Source: Mucilaginibacter lappiensis (lineage in GTDB: Bacteria; Bacteroidota; Bacteroidia; Sphingobacteriales; Sphingobacteriaceae). From it: a DNA stretch of 64,000 nucleotides. Below the pieces are notes generated by a model, which was not told where the DNA came from, searched no databases, and was given only the letters and a program-made list of their open reading frames with translations. Of the stretch, positions 54,769 through 63,109 are shown in pieces. Where the stretch lies: NCBI RefSeq assembly GCF_900155965.1, contig NZ_FTMG01000012.1, positions 1 to 64,000 on the forward strand, in the 5' to 3' direction. The position numbers and the translations under genes are program-made. Positions within the stretch are counted from its first letter, which is position 1. Every line of letters starts with the position of its first letter.

Positions 54769-56763
54769 ATGAAGAAAATAATTTTTACTTTACTTATACT
54801 GCTTGTGTTTAAAGGGGTTAATGCCCAATATAGTAAAGACAATCCAAGAGTTTATGGCGACAAGGCATTTAGCAATAAGGATTACTATGAGGCTGCTTTC
54901 TATTATAAAAGAGCTGCCGAGGGTTTGAGTCTTACCTTGCTGCAGGCTATTCCTTATCATGCTGGTGAAAAAACCAGCAAAAAACCTACAAAACAGGGTG
55001 ATCAGGCCTATATATCCTATCAGTTAGCCGAGTCATACCGTTTGTATGAAAATTATGTAGAGGCCGAAGGCTGGTATTATAAAGTGATCAGTGCCAATTA
55101 TGAAAAGGAATACCCATTGGCCCGTCTTTGGTATGGCGTGTGTTTAAGAGCCACTCAGCACTTTGATGATGCCATAAAACAACTGGAACAATTTAAGGCC
55201 AATTACAATGGCGAAAGCAAGTACAAGGATATTGCCACCAAAGAAATCAAAAACTGTCATTTTGCCAAAGATCAATATCAATATCCATTATTGGTGGAGA
55301 TAGCTAAGCTGAAAGACCCTTACTCATCCGATGGGTCCGATTACTCTTTGGTGCAACGTGATGGTAATAACTATTTTACTTCATCGAGGTTTGCTAAAGA
55401 TGAGAAAAAGCACCTGAACCGTGTATATCAACTTGATAAATCAAAGCCTGGTTTACCTACGGCGATCAGTTTCAAAGATCCGGAAAGTAAAAAGGAATTA
55501 GAATACGGAACTCCTTCTTTTAACGAAAATGGGAAGAGAATGTATTTTACTCGCTGGTATAAAGAAGGTAGTAAAACCATACACGCTATTTATTACTGCG
55601 ATAAAGTGGATAATGAATGGTCGGCACCAAAGAAAATGAATAGCAATGTAAACGTGGATGGGTTTAACTCCATACAGCCATTTGTTACTTCCGATGGTTT
55701 GCGTATGTTCTTTTCTTCTAATAAACCAGGTGGCCAGGGTGGCGACGATATCTGGGTAGCTTACCTTAATTTTAATGGTGATGCTGTAAACTCAACCAAC
55801 CTGGGCAGCGTGATCAATACTGCGTTTGATGAAGAGGCTCCTTACTATGATCTGCCCAACAAAAGATTAGTATATAGCTCAAAAGGATTTATAGGTCTGG
55901 GCGGTTTTGACTTTTTCGAAAGCCAAAGCACACTGGATAAGTGGAGTGAACCCAAGAACCTGGGCTATCCTATTAACTCAGCCAAAGACGACTTGTATTT
56001 CCTGCCCGATCATGATGATGCCACCAAGTTTTATATCAGCTCTGATCGTGAATCAGATTGCTGTCTGGCTATTTTCTCGGCAGTAAGTAAAAAATATGTG
56101 TTATCGGGTATTGTTACTGATTGCGATACTCATAAACCGTTAGAGGGCGTTAAAGTGAGTTTTATCGATTCGCTGTCAAAAGATACCATTAAGCAAATGG
56201 TGGTTAATAAAACAGGGCGGTATGCATTTGATGTAACCGATAAACGCCCGCATAGCCTCCGATTGGAGAAAGGCTGCTATTTTGCTAAAAATATTCCGGC
56301 ACCGGCTTCGGGCACCATGCGTAATGATACCTTGTACAGTCCCGACATCTGTTTGCAGGCCTTTACGCCGGATAAGCCTATTGTTATAAAGAATGTATTA
56401 TACGACTTTAACAAAGCCACACTAAGACCTGCCTCAATGCTTGTTTTGGATACACTGGTAATTGTATTGAAGGATAACCCAACCATAAAGGTTGAATTAA
56501 GCGCGCATACCGACTCTATAGGTTCAAACAAGTATAACGATAAGCTGTCACAGGCCAGGGCTCAATCGTGCGTTACGTATATCATATCAAAAGGTATCGA
56601 GTCGACACGTATATACGCTAAAGGCTATGGTAAAAGAAAGCCAGTGGCACCAAACTCGCTTCCTAACGGAAAAGATAACCCTGCTGGTCGCCAGTTAAAC
56701 AGACGTACCGAGTTTAAAGTGTTAAAAGACCCGAACGCACCTGGAAGTAATCCTTGTAAATAA
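54769..56763 (+). CDS. OmpA-family protein with TPR, PD40 and CarboxypepD-like domains (PorE-like)
   Basis: This 664-residue protein has a signal peptide (1-19, ending VNAQ), N-terminal TPR-like helices (about 25-165, with YQLAESYRLYENYVEAEGWYY-type repeats), a WD40/PD40-like propeller (about 175-430, with NGKRMYFTRW and GLRMFFSSNKPGGQGG), a carboxypeptidase-regulatory-like domain (about 445-525) and a C-terminal OmpA peptidoglycan-binding domain (about 545-650, VELSAHTDSIGSNKYNDKLS). This layout is that of PorE-like proteins that link type IX machinery to peptidoglycan. I use ATG 54769, which gives a proper signal peptide and avoids overlap with the preceding gene. Confidence 0.9.
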   Translation: MKKIIFTLLILLVFKGVNAQYSKDNPRVYGDKAFSNKDYYEAAFYYKRAAEGLSLTLLQAIPYHAGEKTSKKPTKQGDQAYISYQLAESYRLYENYVEAEGWYYKVISANYEKEYPLARLWYGVCLRATQHFDDAIKQLEQFKANYNGESKYKDIATKEIKNCHFAKDQYQYPLLVEIAKLKDPYSSDGSDYSLVQRDGNNYFTSSRFAKDEKKHLNRVYQLDKSKPGLPTAISFKDPESKKELEYGTPSFNENGKRMYFTRWYKEGSKTIHAIYYCDKVDNEWSAPKKMNSNVNVDGFNSIQPFVTSDGLRMFFSSNKPGGQGGDDIWVAYLNFNGDAVNSTNLGSVINTAFDEEAPYYDLPNKRLVYSSKGFIGLGGFDFFESQSTLDKWSEPKNLGYPINSAKDDLYFLPDHDDATKFYISSDRESDCCLAIFSAVSKKYVLSGIVTDCDTHKPLEGVKVSFIDSLSKDTIKQMVVNKTGRYAFDVTDKRPHSLRLEKGCYFAKNIPAPASGTMRNDTLYSPDICLQAFTPDKPIVIKNVLYDFNKATLRPASMLVLDTLVIVLKDNPTIKVELSAHTDSIGSNKYNDKLSQARAQSCVTYIISKGIESTRIYAKGYGKRKPVAPNSLPNGKDNPAGRQLNRRTEFKVLKDPNAPGSNPCK

Positions 56764-56853
56764 GAGTTGGCTATGGGAACCTGCTTGCCGCGTATAATTT
56801 GAGGTCGATTAGAGAGTGAATAAAATAGTGTAAAGATTTTAACAAAGGGGTTT

Positions 56854-57186
56854 ATGATTAAGGAGGATAGATTATCAGTAAGCAGGCCGTTACTCAAAAC
56901 CAAAGGATTTTCAACCTTGCATTTGCAGATATTTGAATATATACTGATAGGAAAAACCAACCGGGAAATAAACCGCATATTGGGATATACCGAACGATCA
57001 CACGCGGTTGTTGATCATTCACGTAAAGTAATGTATAAATTATTGGCTATGGAAGATCTTCACAAGGCTGATTTTAAAGATCGGGTGGTATATCCGCGTA
57101 AATTTCAGTTCTGGTGGAAAAAGTTATTGGATAAGCATAAAACAGAGCTGTTAACCATGGCAATAGCGCCTAAATTTTACGAATAA
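56854..57186 (+). CDS. Small LuxR/GerE-type HTH protein
   Basis: This 110-residue protein contains the HTH pattern LHLQIFEYILIGKTNREINR followed by ILGYTERSHAVVDHSRKVMY, close to the LuxR/GerE DNA-binding domain but without a receiver or sensor domain. The C-terminus is basic and aromatic (RKFQFWWKKLLDKHKTELL). It lies 90 nt after the OmpA-family gene on the same strand and may regulate the adhesin locus. A terminator follows, so it ends the transcription unit. Confidence 0.65.
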   Translation: MIKEDRLSVSRPLLKTKGFSTLHLQIFEYILIGKTNREINRILGYTERSHAVVDHSRKVMYKLLAMEDLHKADFKDRVVYPRKFQFWWKKLLDKHKTELLTMAIAPKFYE

Positions 57187-57219
57187 GATTTAACGCCTTG
57201 AGCGTCTAACTGATCAGAT

Positions 57220-57256
57220 AAGGAGCAATGAAAATACGAGTCATTGCTCCTTTTGT
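57220..57256 (+). terminator. Terminator of the adhesin locus
   Basis: AAGGAGCAATGA (57220-57231) and TCATTGCTCCTT (57241-57252) form a perfect 12-bp stem followed by TTT. Confidence 0.88.
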
Positions 57257-57923
57257 TATTTTGATTGCCATTAGTGTCCATCGATTTTAAGCGGATTTGC
57301 GCTTTTAGCTAGCCAACCTGGGCTGATGTTCCTTGAATAATATTCATAGCTTTTTAAGTATTACATTTAACTTTAATAGCCCGGGAAAAGTAAATGCTAC
57401 CTATAAAGCCCCTTTTCAGTATAAAAAGAGCTGCTTTTAGTTAATATAATGTTGATAAGTGTTAAAATAACATTAATTAATGGTTTAATTATGTTTTAAG
57501 CAAGAGGATTGTATGTGCATTATAAGATGATTTTATTAAATTAATATATGAAAATAAATTATATCATGGATTGATTTACAGTAAGTTAATCATAAATTCT
57601 GCTATAGGCCTCATTTATGGATAATTTTGGATCGTATGAAAATAGAATAAGATATCTAACTTCATTTCTTTACACTTTATGGTTTTTTATCAACAGGAAA
57701 TAATTGATTTTCTGATTTTGTGTTTCTTAATAAAGGAGAAAATTAATTAATATTAGGTACCCTATGGAAGGGTTGGTTTCTACTAATTATGAAAGTGTTG
57801 TGATATTATTCGTTTAAACATGTATTATTATAGAGTGATAAGTATTATATGCTATCCAACCCGTTGGGATGGGGAGTGGTAAAACCAACGGGTAATTAAT
57901 ACCTTAGAGGTTAAATACCACCA
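57257..57923. other. Long AT-rich gene-free stretch
   Basis: I find no gene in these 667 bp. The sequence is strongly AT-rich and has no long open frame. Near the AlkC-like start there is a hairpin, ACCCGTTGG (57859-57867) with CCAACGGGT (57885-57893), which could act as a 5' leader structure for the downstream gene. A regulatory RNA cannot be excluded, but nothing specific supports it. Confidence 0.4.
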
Positions 57924-59027
57924 ATGAGCAGCTTGTTAAAAGATATTTATTCGCCGGCGTTTTATGGCCGCTTTACAGAAGTACTTACCCATGTGCTTCC
58001 TGATTTTGATAAAAAGCGTTTCCTGTCGCTTATTTTTATGGATGGGTATGAGAACAAGGCTTTAAAAGAACGGATGCGGCATAACTCCATCGTACTGCAT
58101 GAGTTTATGCCGGCTAATTTTACAACTGCTACAGAAGTGGTGAAAAAGATCATCACTCGTTTGCGTGTCGAACATTTTGGCGAGGACAGCCTGGCTATGA
58201 TGTTCTTGCCCGATTATATAGAGGTTTATGGCCTTGATGATTATGAGGTTGCTGTAAAGGCTCTGGAATTTATCACCCAGTTTGTAAGCTGTGAGTTTGC
58301 GGTGCGACCTTTTTTACTAAAATATACCGAAAAGATAATGAAGCAAATGCAACTATGGTCGGTACATGAAAATTATAAAGTACGCCGTTTTGCAAGTGAG
58401 GGCAGCAGACCACGACTGCCCTGGGGGCTGGCCATACCTGCATTGAAAAAAGATCCCACACAAGTGCTGGCCGTTTTAGAAAACTTAAAGAACGATCCCT
58501 CTGAATGGGTGCGTAAAAGTGTAGCCAATAACCTGAACGATATCTCCAAAGATCACCCGGAGGTAATGATAGCCATTGTTCGCCAGTGGCATGGGGTTAG
58601 TAAAGAAACTGATGCTATAATAAAACATGCCAGTCGCACCCTTTTAAAAAGCGGCCATGCCGAAATACTGCAACATTACGGGTTGGAGAGTAAAAGTATC
58701 ACCATGACTGATTTCCAAATCCTGACACCCGAAGTTAAGATAGGGGACAGCCTGGAATTTACTTTTACGGTAACCAACGATCATGCCGAAAAACAAACCG
58801 TAAGGTTGGAATATGGTGTGTATTATAATAAAGCGAATGGGCAGCTGAGCAAAAAGGTATTCAAGATAAGTGAGCGGCTTTATCTGCCCGGCGAAAGGGC
58901 AGTGGTTAAAAGAAAGCAATCCTTTAAGCTCATCACTACCCGTACTTTTTATCCCGGGAAACATCGGCTTTCCATCATCATTAACGGTGAGGAGAAGGAA
59001 CTCCAAAGCTTTGATATATTTGCCTGA
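57924..59027 (+). CDS. AlkC-like DNA alkylation repair protein with C-terminal Ig-like domain
   Basis: This 367-residue cytoplasmic protein has a HEAT-like-repeat glycosylase region (about 1-255) with RRFASEGSRPRLPWG and NDPSEWVRKSVANNLNDIS, the hallmark of AlkC within the AlkC/AlkD superfamily. Residues about 265-367 form an Ig-like beta domain (ILTPEVKIGDSLEFTFTVTN). A C-terminal Ig-like domain is known from AlkC and not from AlkD. It would excise N3-methyladenine-type alkylated bases. A Crp/Fnr gene follows after 20 nt, probably co-transcribed. Confidence 0.85.
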   Translation: MSSLLKDIYSPAFYGRFTEVLTHVLPDFDKKRFLSLIFMDGYENKALKERMRHNSIVLHEFMPANFTTATEVVKKIITRLRVEHFGEDSLAMMFLPDYIEVYGLDDYEVAVKALEFITQFVSCEFAVRPFLLKYTEKIMKQMQLWSVHENYKVRRFASEGSRPRLPWGLAIPALKKDPTQVLAVLENLKNDPSEWVRKSVANNLNDISKDHPEVMIAIVRQWHGVSKETDAIIKHASRTLLKSGHAEILQHYGLESKSITMTDFQILTPEVKIGDSLEFTFTVTNDHAEKQTVRLEYGVYYNKANGQLSKKVFKISERLYLPGERAVVKRKQSFKLITTRTFYPGKHRLSIIINGEEKELQSFDIFA

Positions 59028-59047
59028 CCATTAGTTCTCAAAAACGT

Positions 59048-59620
59048 ATGCCCAATCCGCTTATCAGTTATTTTCAACAGTTCAGATACATTTCTGATGA
59101 AGATGCACTCCTAATCCTGGAAGCCTTTCAACTTAAAAGTTTTAAAGAGGGTGAGTACCCGTTTAAAGGGCACCGCGTTTGCTCCGAAATGTATTTTGTT
59201 TGCAAGGGTGTAGTACGCATAGCAACCCATAATGAACGGGGTGTGGATATCACTCATTTTTTTTATCCCGAAAACCATCTGTGTACCATTTTGCAAAGTT
59301 TTAATGAAGGCAGCATCACCCCAACAGCAATTCAGGCTTGTTGCGATGCCGAGATCATGGTGATAACCAAAACCAGACTAGTGGCTTTGTATACGCAACT
59401 ACCTTACCTGCGCGAGGTGATTGATCATGTTAATCAGCAACACCTGATACACAAGGTAAATGTTCGTAACCGTTACCTTGGCGAAGCAGCCGAAGAGCAG
59501 TATCGGCTATTTGTGGAGCAAAATCCTGATATCGCATTGCGCGTGCCTTTAAAAGATATTGCTAGCTATTTAGGTATCACTCCCCAATCGCTTAGTCGTA
59601 TCCGGAAAAATATACGTTAG
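59048..59620 (+). CDS. Crp/Fnr family transcriptional regulator
   Basis: This 190-residue protein has the cNMP-binding-like domain (about 10-120) with FKEGEYPFKGHRVCSEMYFV and CKGVVRIATHNERGVDITHF, and a C-terminal HTH with PLKDIASYLGITPQSLSRIR. It is the short Bacteroidota type with no clear cAMP contacts. It is 20 nt after the AlkC-like gene and may control alkylation or stress response; it could also act on the divergent SDR/FabF genes. Both are inferences. Confidence 0.87.
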   Translation: MPNPLISYFQQFRYISDEDALLILEAFQLKSFKEGEYPFKGHRVCSEMYFVCKGVVRIATHNERGVDITHFFYPENHLCTILQSFNEGSITPTAIQACCDAEIMVITKTRLVALYTQLPYLREVIDHVNQQHLIHKVNVRNRYLGEAAEEQYRLFVEQNPDIALRVPLKDIASYLGITPQSLSRIRKNIR

Positions 59621-59656
59621 CAGGGCTGATTGAGGCTGTATCATAAATCATATAAC

Positions 59657-59761
59657 AAAGTGGGTTTACATGGTTTACATAATTCATGGTTAACATTGAT
59701 TTATTCTATTGATAATCAGATTATTGTGTATTTATATCGAAAAAAAGTGTAAACCCACTTT
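59657..59761 (+). repeat. 105-bp MITE-like repeat, copy B
   Basis: The terminal inverted repeats AAAGTGGGTTTACA (59657-59670) and TGTAAACCCACTTT (59748-59761) are perfect over 14 bp. The interior is AT-rich and non-coding. It matches the reverse complement of copy A at 13957-14064 over the first 39 bp almost perfectly. No clear target-site duplication is visible. Confidence 0.75.
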
Positions 59762-59816
59762 TGCATAAATATTATCGGCTAAATTTCAATTCATAGGTGA
59801 CGCAACATGAAATTCA

Positions 59817-59847
59817 GACTTACCAAGTTTTCAAAACTTGGTAAGTC
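59817..59847 (-). terminator. Terminator of the SDR gene
   Basis: GACTTACCAAGTTTT (59817-59831) and AAAACTTGGTAAGTC (59833-59847) form a perfect 15-bp palindrome around one base. Read on the minus strand, it lies just after the SDR stop at 59861. It may also serve the Crp/Fnr transcript from the other side. Confidence 0.7.
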
Positions 59848-59860
59848 TTTACTTTATCCA

Positions 59861-60601
59861 TTAAACCAACACCGTTCCTCCATCGGTGATCAATATCTGG
59901 CCAGTGGTAAACTGTTGTTTCATAAGGTAGGTAAATGCCTGGGCTATGTCTTCGGCTTCACCCACGCGTTTTACCAATAGTGCTTCACCAACTGTTTTGT
60001 AATAAGCCTCGCGATCGGCCTCAGGTATACTATTCCATAGATTAGTTTTTACAACGCCTGCCGAAACTGCGTTTACACGCACCGGTGCCAGTTCAACAGC
60101 CATGGCACGGGTTAAACCTTCTATAGCACCGCAAATGCTAGCCCCTAACAGCCAGCCCGATCCCGGACGAGGATTCGCAATGCCGCTCATTAAGGAGATA
60201 GAACCACCCTGATTGATATGCGGTGCTCCATATTTTATGGATGCCAATGCGCCCCAGTAACGCAGGTTAAAATAGTCGTGTGCTTTTCCCAGCTCCAGAT
60301 CGTTCACATAAATTAAGCTGATATTTTCGGCCGCGGTGTATACCAGGTGGTCAAAACTGCCTATGCCGTCAAAAAATGCTTTGATGTTTTGCTCTTTGCT
60401 TAGGTCAACCGCATAGCCTGCGGTACTTTCAGGCAACTCGACCAGGGCACTATCAACCCGCTGCTGGCTGCTCGATACCACAATCACTTGAGCGCCTTCT
60501 TCTGCCGCTGCTTTGGCGGTAGCCAGGCCAATGCCCGATGTACCACCCATTAATATAATTCGTTTATCCTGTAGTTTGCTGTTTTGATTTTGTGTGTTCA
60601 T
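59861..60601 (-). CDS. SDR family protein with atypical active site
   Basis: This 246-residue protein has the Rossmann cofactor motif MGGTSGIGLATA and the C-terminal FTTGQILITDGGT. The Ser of the active site is in SLMSGIA, but the usual YxxxK is absent; the region reads SGWLLGASICGAIEGL. This is a known divergent SDR group rather than a damaged gene, since the rest is intact. The start ATG 60601 gives a normal N-terminus; the longer frame adds an unlikely leader. It is divergent from fabF and shares a control region with two dyads. Confidence 0.8.
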   Translation of the reverse strand: MNTQNQNSKLQDKRIILMGGTSGIGLATAKAAAEEGAQVIVVSSSQQRVDSALVELPESTAGYAVDLSKEQNIKAFFDGIGSFDHLVYTAAENISLIYVNDLELGKAHDYFNLRYWGALASIKYGAPHINQGGSISLMSGIANPRPGSGWLLGASICGAIEGLTRAMAVELAPVRVNAVSAGVVKTNLWNSIPEADREAYYKTVGEALLVKRVGEAEDIAQAFTYLMKQQFTTGQILITDGGTVLV

Positions 60602-60622
60602 GATATAAATTATTTGATAGCA

Positions 60623-60740
60623 CAAAGTTCCGCGAGTTATGAGCGTATCCACTTACCATTTGGTAAAAACGCGTAACCGGGAGGCGAAAAATATATTTAC
60701 ATTATCAATATACCATACGGTATTTTTATAATTACTTTTG
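60623..60740. promoter_or_regulatory. Divergent promoter-operator region with two TACCATnnGGTA dyads
   Basis: Two 12-mers of the form TACCATnnGGTA lie at 60654-60665 and 60711-60722. An exact TAnnTTTG box for fabF, TACTTTTG, lies at 60733-60740, 10 nt after the second dyad. A near-match for the SDR gene (GAACTTTG on the minus strand, 60623-60630) lies 23 nt from the first dyad. Each dyad therefore falls near the -33 region of one promoter. A dimeric regulator, such as a TetR or HxlR type, could control both genes. The regulator is not in the window. Confidence 0.55.
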
Positions 60741-60766
60741 CCAAATTTTATTTAAAGTTTAAAACC

Positions 60767-62011
60767 ATGTTAAAACGAGTAGTGGTAACCGGCCTGGGGG
60801 CGCTAACCCCGCTTGGCAACCAAGTAAAAGATTTTTGGAAAAACGTAGTAGCAGGCAAAAGCGCTGCCGCACGCATCACCCATTTTGACCCCACTTTGTT
60901 CCGCACGCAGTTTGCCTGCGAACTGAAAGATTTTAACGCTGCTAATTTCCTGGACAGGGCCGACCTTAAACGTACCGATCCTTTTACCCAATATGCACTG
61001 GTAGCATCAGACGAGGCCATCAAAGACTCGGGCTTCGAGCTGGATAAGATGGACCCATTTGATGTGGGTGTGATCTGGGGATCGGGCCAGGGCGGTATGG
61101 AAACCTTTGAAGAGCAAGTGCGTGAATATACCCTGGGCGACGGTCATCCACGGTTCAGTCCGTTTTTTGTGCCTAAGCTCATTACCAATATGGCCTCTGG
61201 GATGATCTCTATCCGTCATGGCTATATGGGTATCAACTATACTACCGTATCAGCCTGTGCTACCTCAAATACAGCCATTATGGATGCTTTTAATTATATC
61301 CGATTAGGTAAGGCCAAAGTGATCATTACAGGCGGTTCTGAGGCCCCTATTACGCCGGCTTCCTTTGGTGGCTTTAGTTCGATGAAAGCCATGTCGACCC
61401 GGAATGATGATCCTCAGGGTGCTTCCCGTCCATTTGATACCCACCGCGATGGTTTTATCATGGGTGAAGGGGCAGGTGCATTGGTCCTGGAAGAATATGA
61501 ACATGCCGTAAAACGTGGCGCTCATATTTATGGTGAAGTGCGTGGCGCCGCCATGACCGCCGATGCCTACCACATGACAGCTACCCATCCCGAAGGTTTA
61601 GGCGCAGCCAAAGGTATGCAGCTGGCCTTGGAAGAGGCGGGAGTTTCCATTTTCGATGTGGATTATGTGAACATGCATGCCACCTCAACACCAGTGGGCG
61701 ACCTATCCGAACTGAAGGCGATACAGGTATTAACCAAAAACGAAAAGAACAATATACAAATCAGCGCTACCAAATCCATGACTGGACATTTGCTGGGCGC
61801 GGCAGGGGCCATTGAGGCTATTATCTGTTTGCTGGCCATGCGCGACAGCTTGATACCACCTACCATTAATACTACGGAGCTTGACCCCGCAGTACCAGAC
61901 AGTATGAACATTGTTTTGCAGGAAGCTATCAGTCACCCGGTGAGTTTAACCATGAGTAATACTTTTGGTTTTGGCGGGCACAATGGTATCGCGGTATTTG
62001 GTAAAGTTTAA
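60767..62011 (+). CDS. 3-oxoacyl-[acyl-carrier-protein] synthase II (FabF)
   Basis: This 414-residue cytoplasmic condensing enzyme elongates fatty acids by decarboxylative condensation of malonyl-ACP with acyl-ACP. The catalytic triad is clear: Cys 164 in VSACATSNTA, His in NMHATSTPVGDLSE and His in KSMTGHLLGAAGAIE. The N-terminus VVVTGLGALTPLGN and the C-terminal SNTFGFGGHNG are typical. It stands alone, without acpP, so it is probably an accessory FabF paralogue; the linked SDR could act in the same lipid-modification step. The start is well supported. Confidence 0.92.
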   Translation: MLKRVVVTGLGALTPLGNQVKDFWKNVVAGKSAAARITHFDPTLFRTQFACELKDFNAANFLDRADLKRTDPFTQYALVASDEAIKDSGFELDKMDPFDVGVIWGSGQGGMETFEEQVREYTLGDGHPRFSPFFVPKLITNMASGMISIRHGYMGINYTTVSACATSNTAIMDAFNYIRLGKAKVIITGGSEAPITPASFGGFSSMKAMSTRNDDPQGASRPFDTHRDGFIMGEGAGALVLEEYEHAVKRGAHIYGEVRGAAMTADAYHMTATHPEGLGAAKGMQLALEEAGVSIFDVDYVNMHATSTPVGDLSELKAIQVLTKNEKNNIQISATKSMTGHLLGAAGAIEAIICLLAMRDSLIPPTINTTELDPAVPDSMNIVLQEAISHPVSLTMSNTFGFGGHNGIAVFGKV

Positions 62012-62014
62012 GAG

Positions 62015-62285
62015 GACAAAACTTTTTAAAGCTCGAATTTTAACAATTTTTTTAGTCGAAAACAGAGTAAAAACACATCACTTTTGCCATGTCTAATTAG
62101 ATATAACGCCATTTTAACAATTTTCAATAAATTTTTGATGTGTTTTAAAAACTTTAAAAAGTATTAATTTATGAATAGACAATTGACTACATACCAAACG
62201 GTCGGTTTTTGTTTTGTCTTAACTAAACAGCCCGGTTATCTGCTAAAGATAACCGGGCTGTTGCTTTGATACGATGTGCGAAAAA
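62015..62285 (+). repeat. AT-rich post-gene repeat, copy 2, with perfect hairpin
   Basis: This directly follows the fabF stop and matches copy 1 (21668-21960) in block order. It ends in a perfect 16-bp stem, AACAGCCCGGTTATCT (62226-62241) with AGATAACCGGGCTGTT (62247-62262), which can serve as the fabF terminator. Confidence 0.65.
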
Positions 62286-62338
62286 CTCGGCGGAATAAGC
62301 AAACTCCTTAGCGCCTGAATAGGTAACTGCGTTTAACA

Positions 62339-62490
62339 GGCGGCACCTACGGAGCCGGGATTTCTTCTGTATTTTACTATAAACAGGTTACTCCTCCGGA
62401 GTTGTGTTTGTGGCATTTATTTGACTCCGGAGGAGTAACCTGTTTGTAGCCAGAAAACAATACATTTAGCGGCTCCGGTAGGTGCCTCCT
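62339..62490. repeat. Nested inverted repeat element
   Basis: The inner arms at 62381-62402 and 62424-62445 are exact 22-bp reverse complements; their core is GGTTACTCCTCCGGAGT. The outer arms at about 62341-62357 (GGCACCTACGGAGCCG) and 62469-62489 (CGGCTCCGGTAGGTGCC) pair with one bulge. The rest of 62286-62581 shows no gene. Confidence 0.75.
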
Positions 62491-62581
62491 ATCAGCGCCT
62501 TAATCTAAAAGCGATTTCCCTGATCATACAAAAAAATCAAATCGATTGTAAGGAATCGCTTTGTAAAAAGACTAACCTCAC

Positions 62582-63043
62582 ATGAACACAAAGTATCAAC
62601 AATACGCTCCTTTGATTTTAAGATTGGTGATGGGATTTGGTTTTATCGTGCATGGTTGGGTGAAACTGAGTCGTGGCCCCGCTGGCTTTGAAAAGCTGAT
62701 CGCACAGGCAGGTGTTCCTTTTCCTCATTTTACATCATGGCTGGTGCCCTTAACAGAGGTTGGGGGAGGATTGGCTTTGATGGCAGGGGGTTTTACTACA
62801 CTGGTGGCTATTCCGCTTATCATGACCATGCTGGTGGCCATGATCACCGTACAACTCAAATTTGGTTTCAGCTCGGTGAATACCATCGGCTTAACACCCC
62901 AGGGGCCGAAGTTTGGTCCTCCCGGTTATGAGATCAACCTACTATATATTGGCGGACTAATATCGTTAATTATCACAGGTGCCGGGGCATTTTCTGTGGA
63001 TGGTTTGTTAGCCAGGCAGCGGGTTAAAAAAGCGCATAAATAA
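62582..63043 (+). CDS. DoxX family membrane protein
   Basis: This 153-residue protein has four membrane helices and the DoxX pattern LILRLVMGFGFIVHGWVKLS, with VPLTEVGGGLALMAGG. DoxX/DoxD-like proteins are small inner-membrane proteins, some linked to redox or thiosulfate metabolism, but most have no known role. A Pro/Gly-rich loop (LTPQGPKFGPPGYE) precedes the last helix. It is 66 nt before the chromate transporter gene on the same strand. Confidence 0.88.
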   Translation: MNTKYQQYAPLILRLVMGFGFIVHGWVKLSRGPAGFEKLIAQAGVPFPHFTSWLVPLTEVGGGLALMAGGFTTLVAIPLIMTMLVAMITVQLKFGFSSVNTIGLTPQGPKFGPPGYEINLLYIGGLISLIITGAGAFSVDGLLARQRVKKAHK

Positions 63044-63109
63044 GTATAAAAACGAAGAATTAAGGGTCTTTTTATTTGGTCTGACGCGTATTTTTTCGTA
63101 TTTTTAAAG

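Noticed and set aside
57257..57923. Hidden gene or small RNA in the AT-rich gap
   Set aside because: No frame with coding character or conserved RNA structure could be recognised; only a leader hairpin near the next gene is visible.
62185..62200. Third TACC..nGGT-like operator in the post-fabF repeat
   Set aside because: The right half reads GGTC, the dyad is incomplete, and it lies in a repeat rather than upstream of a gene.
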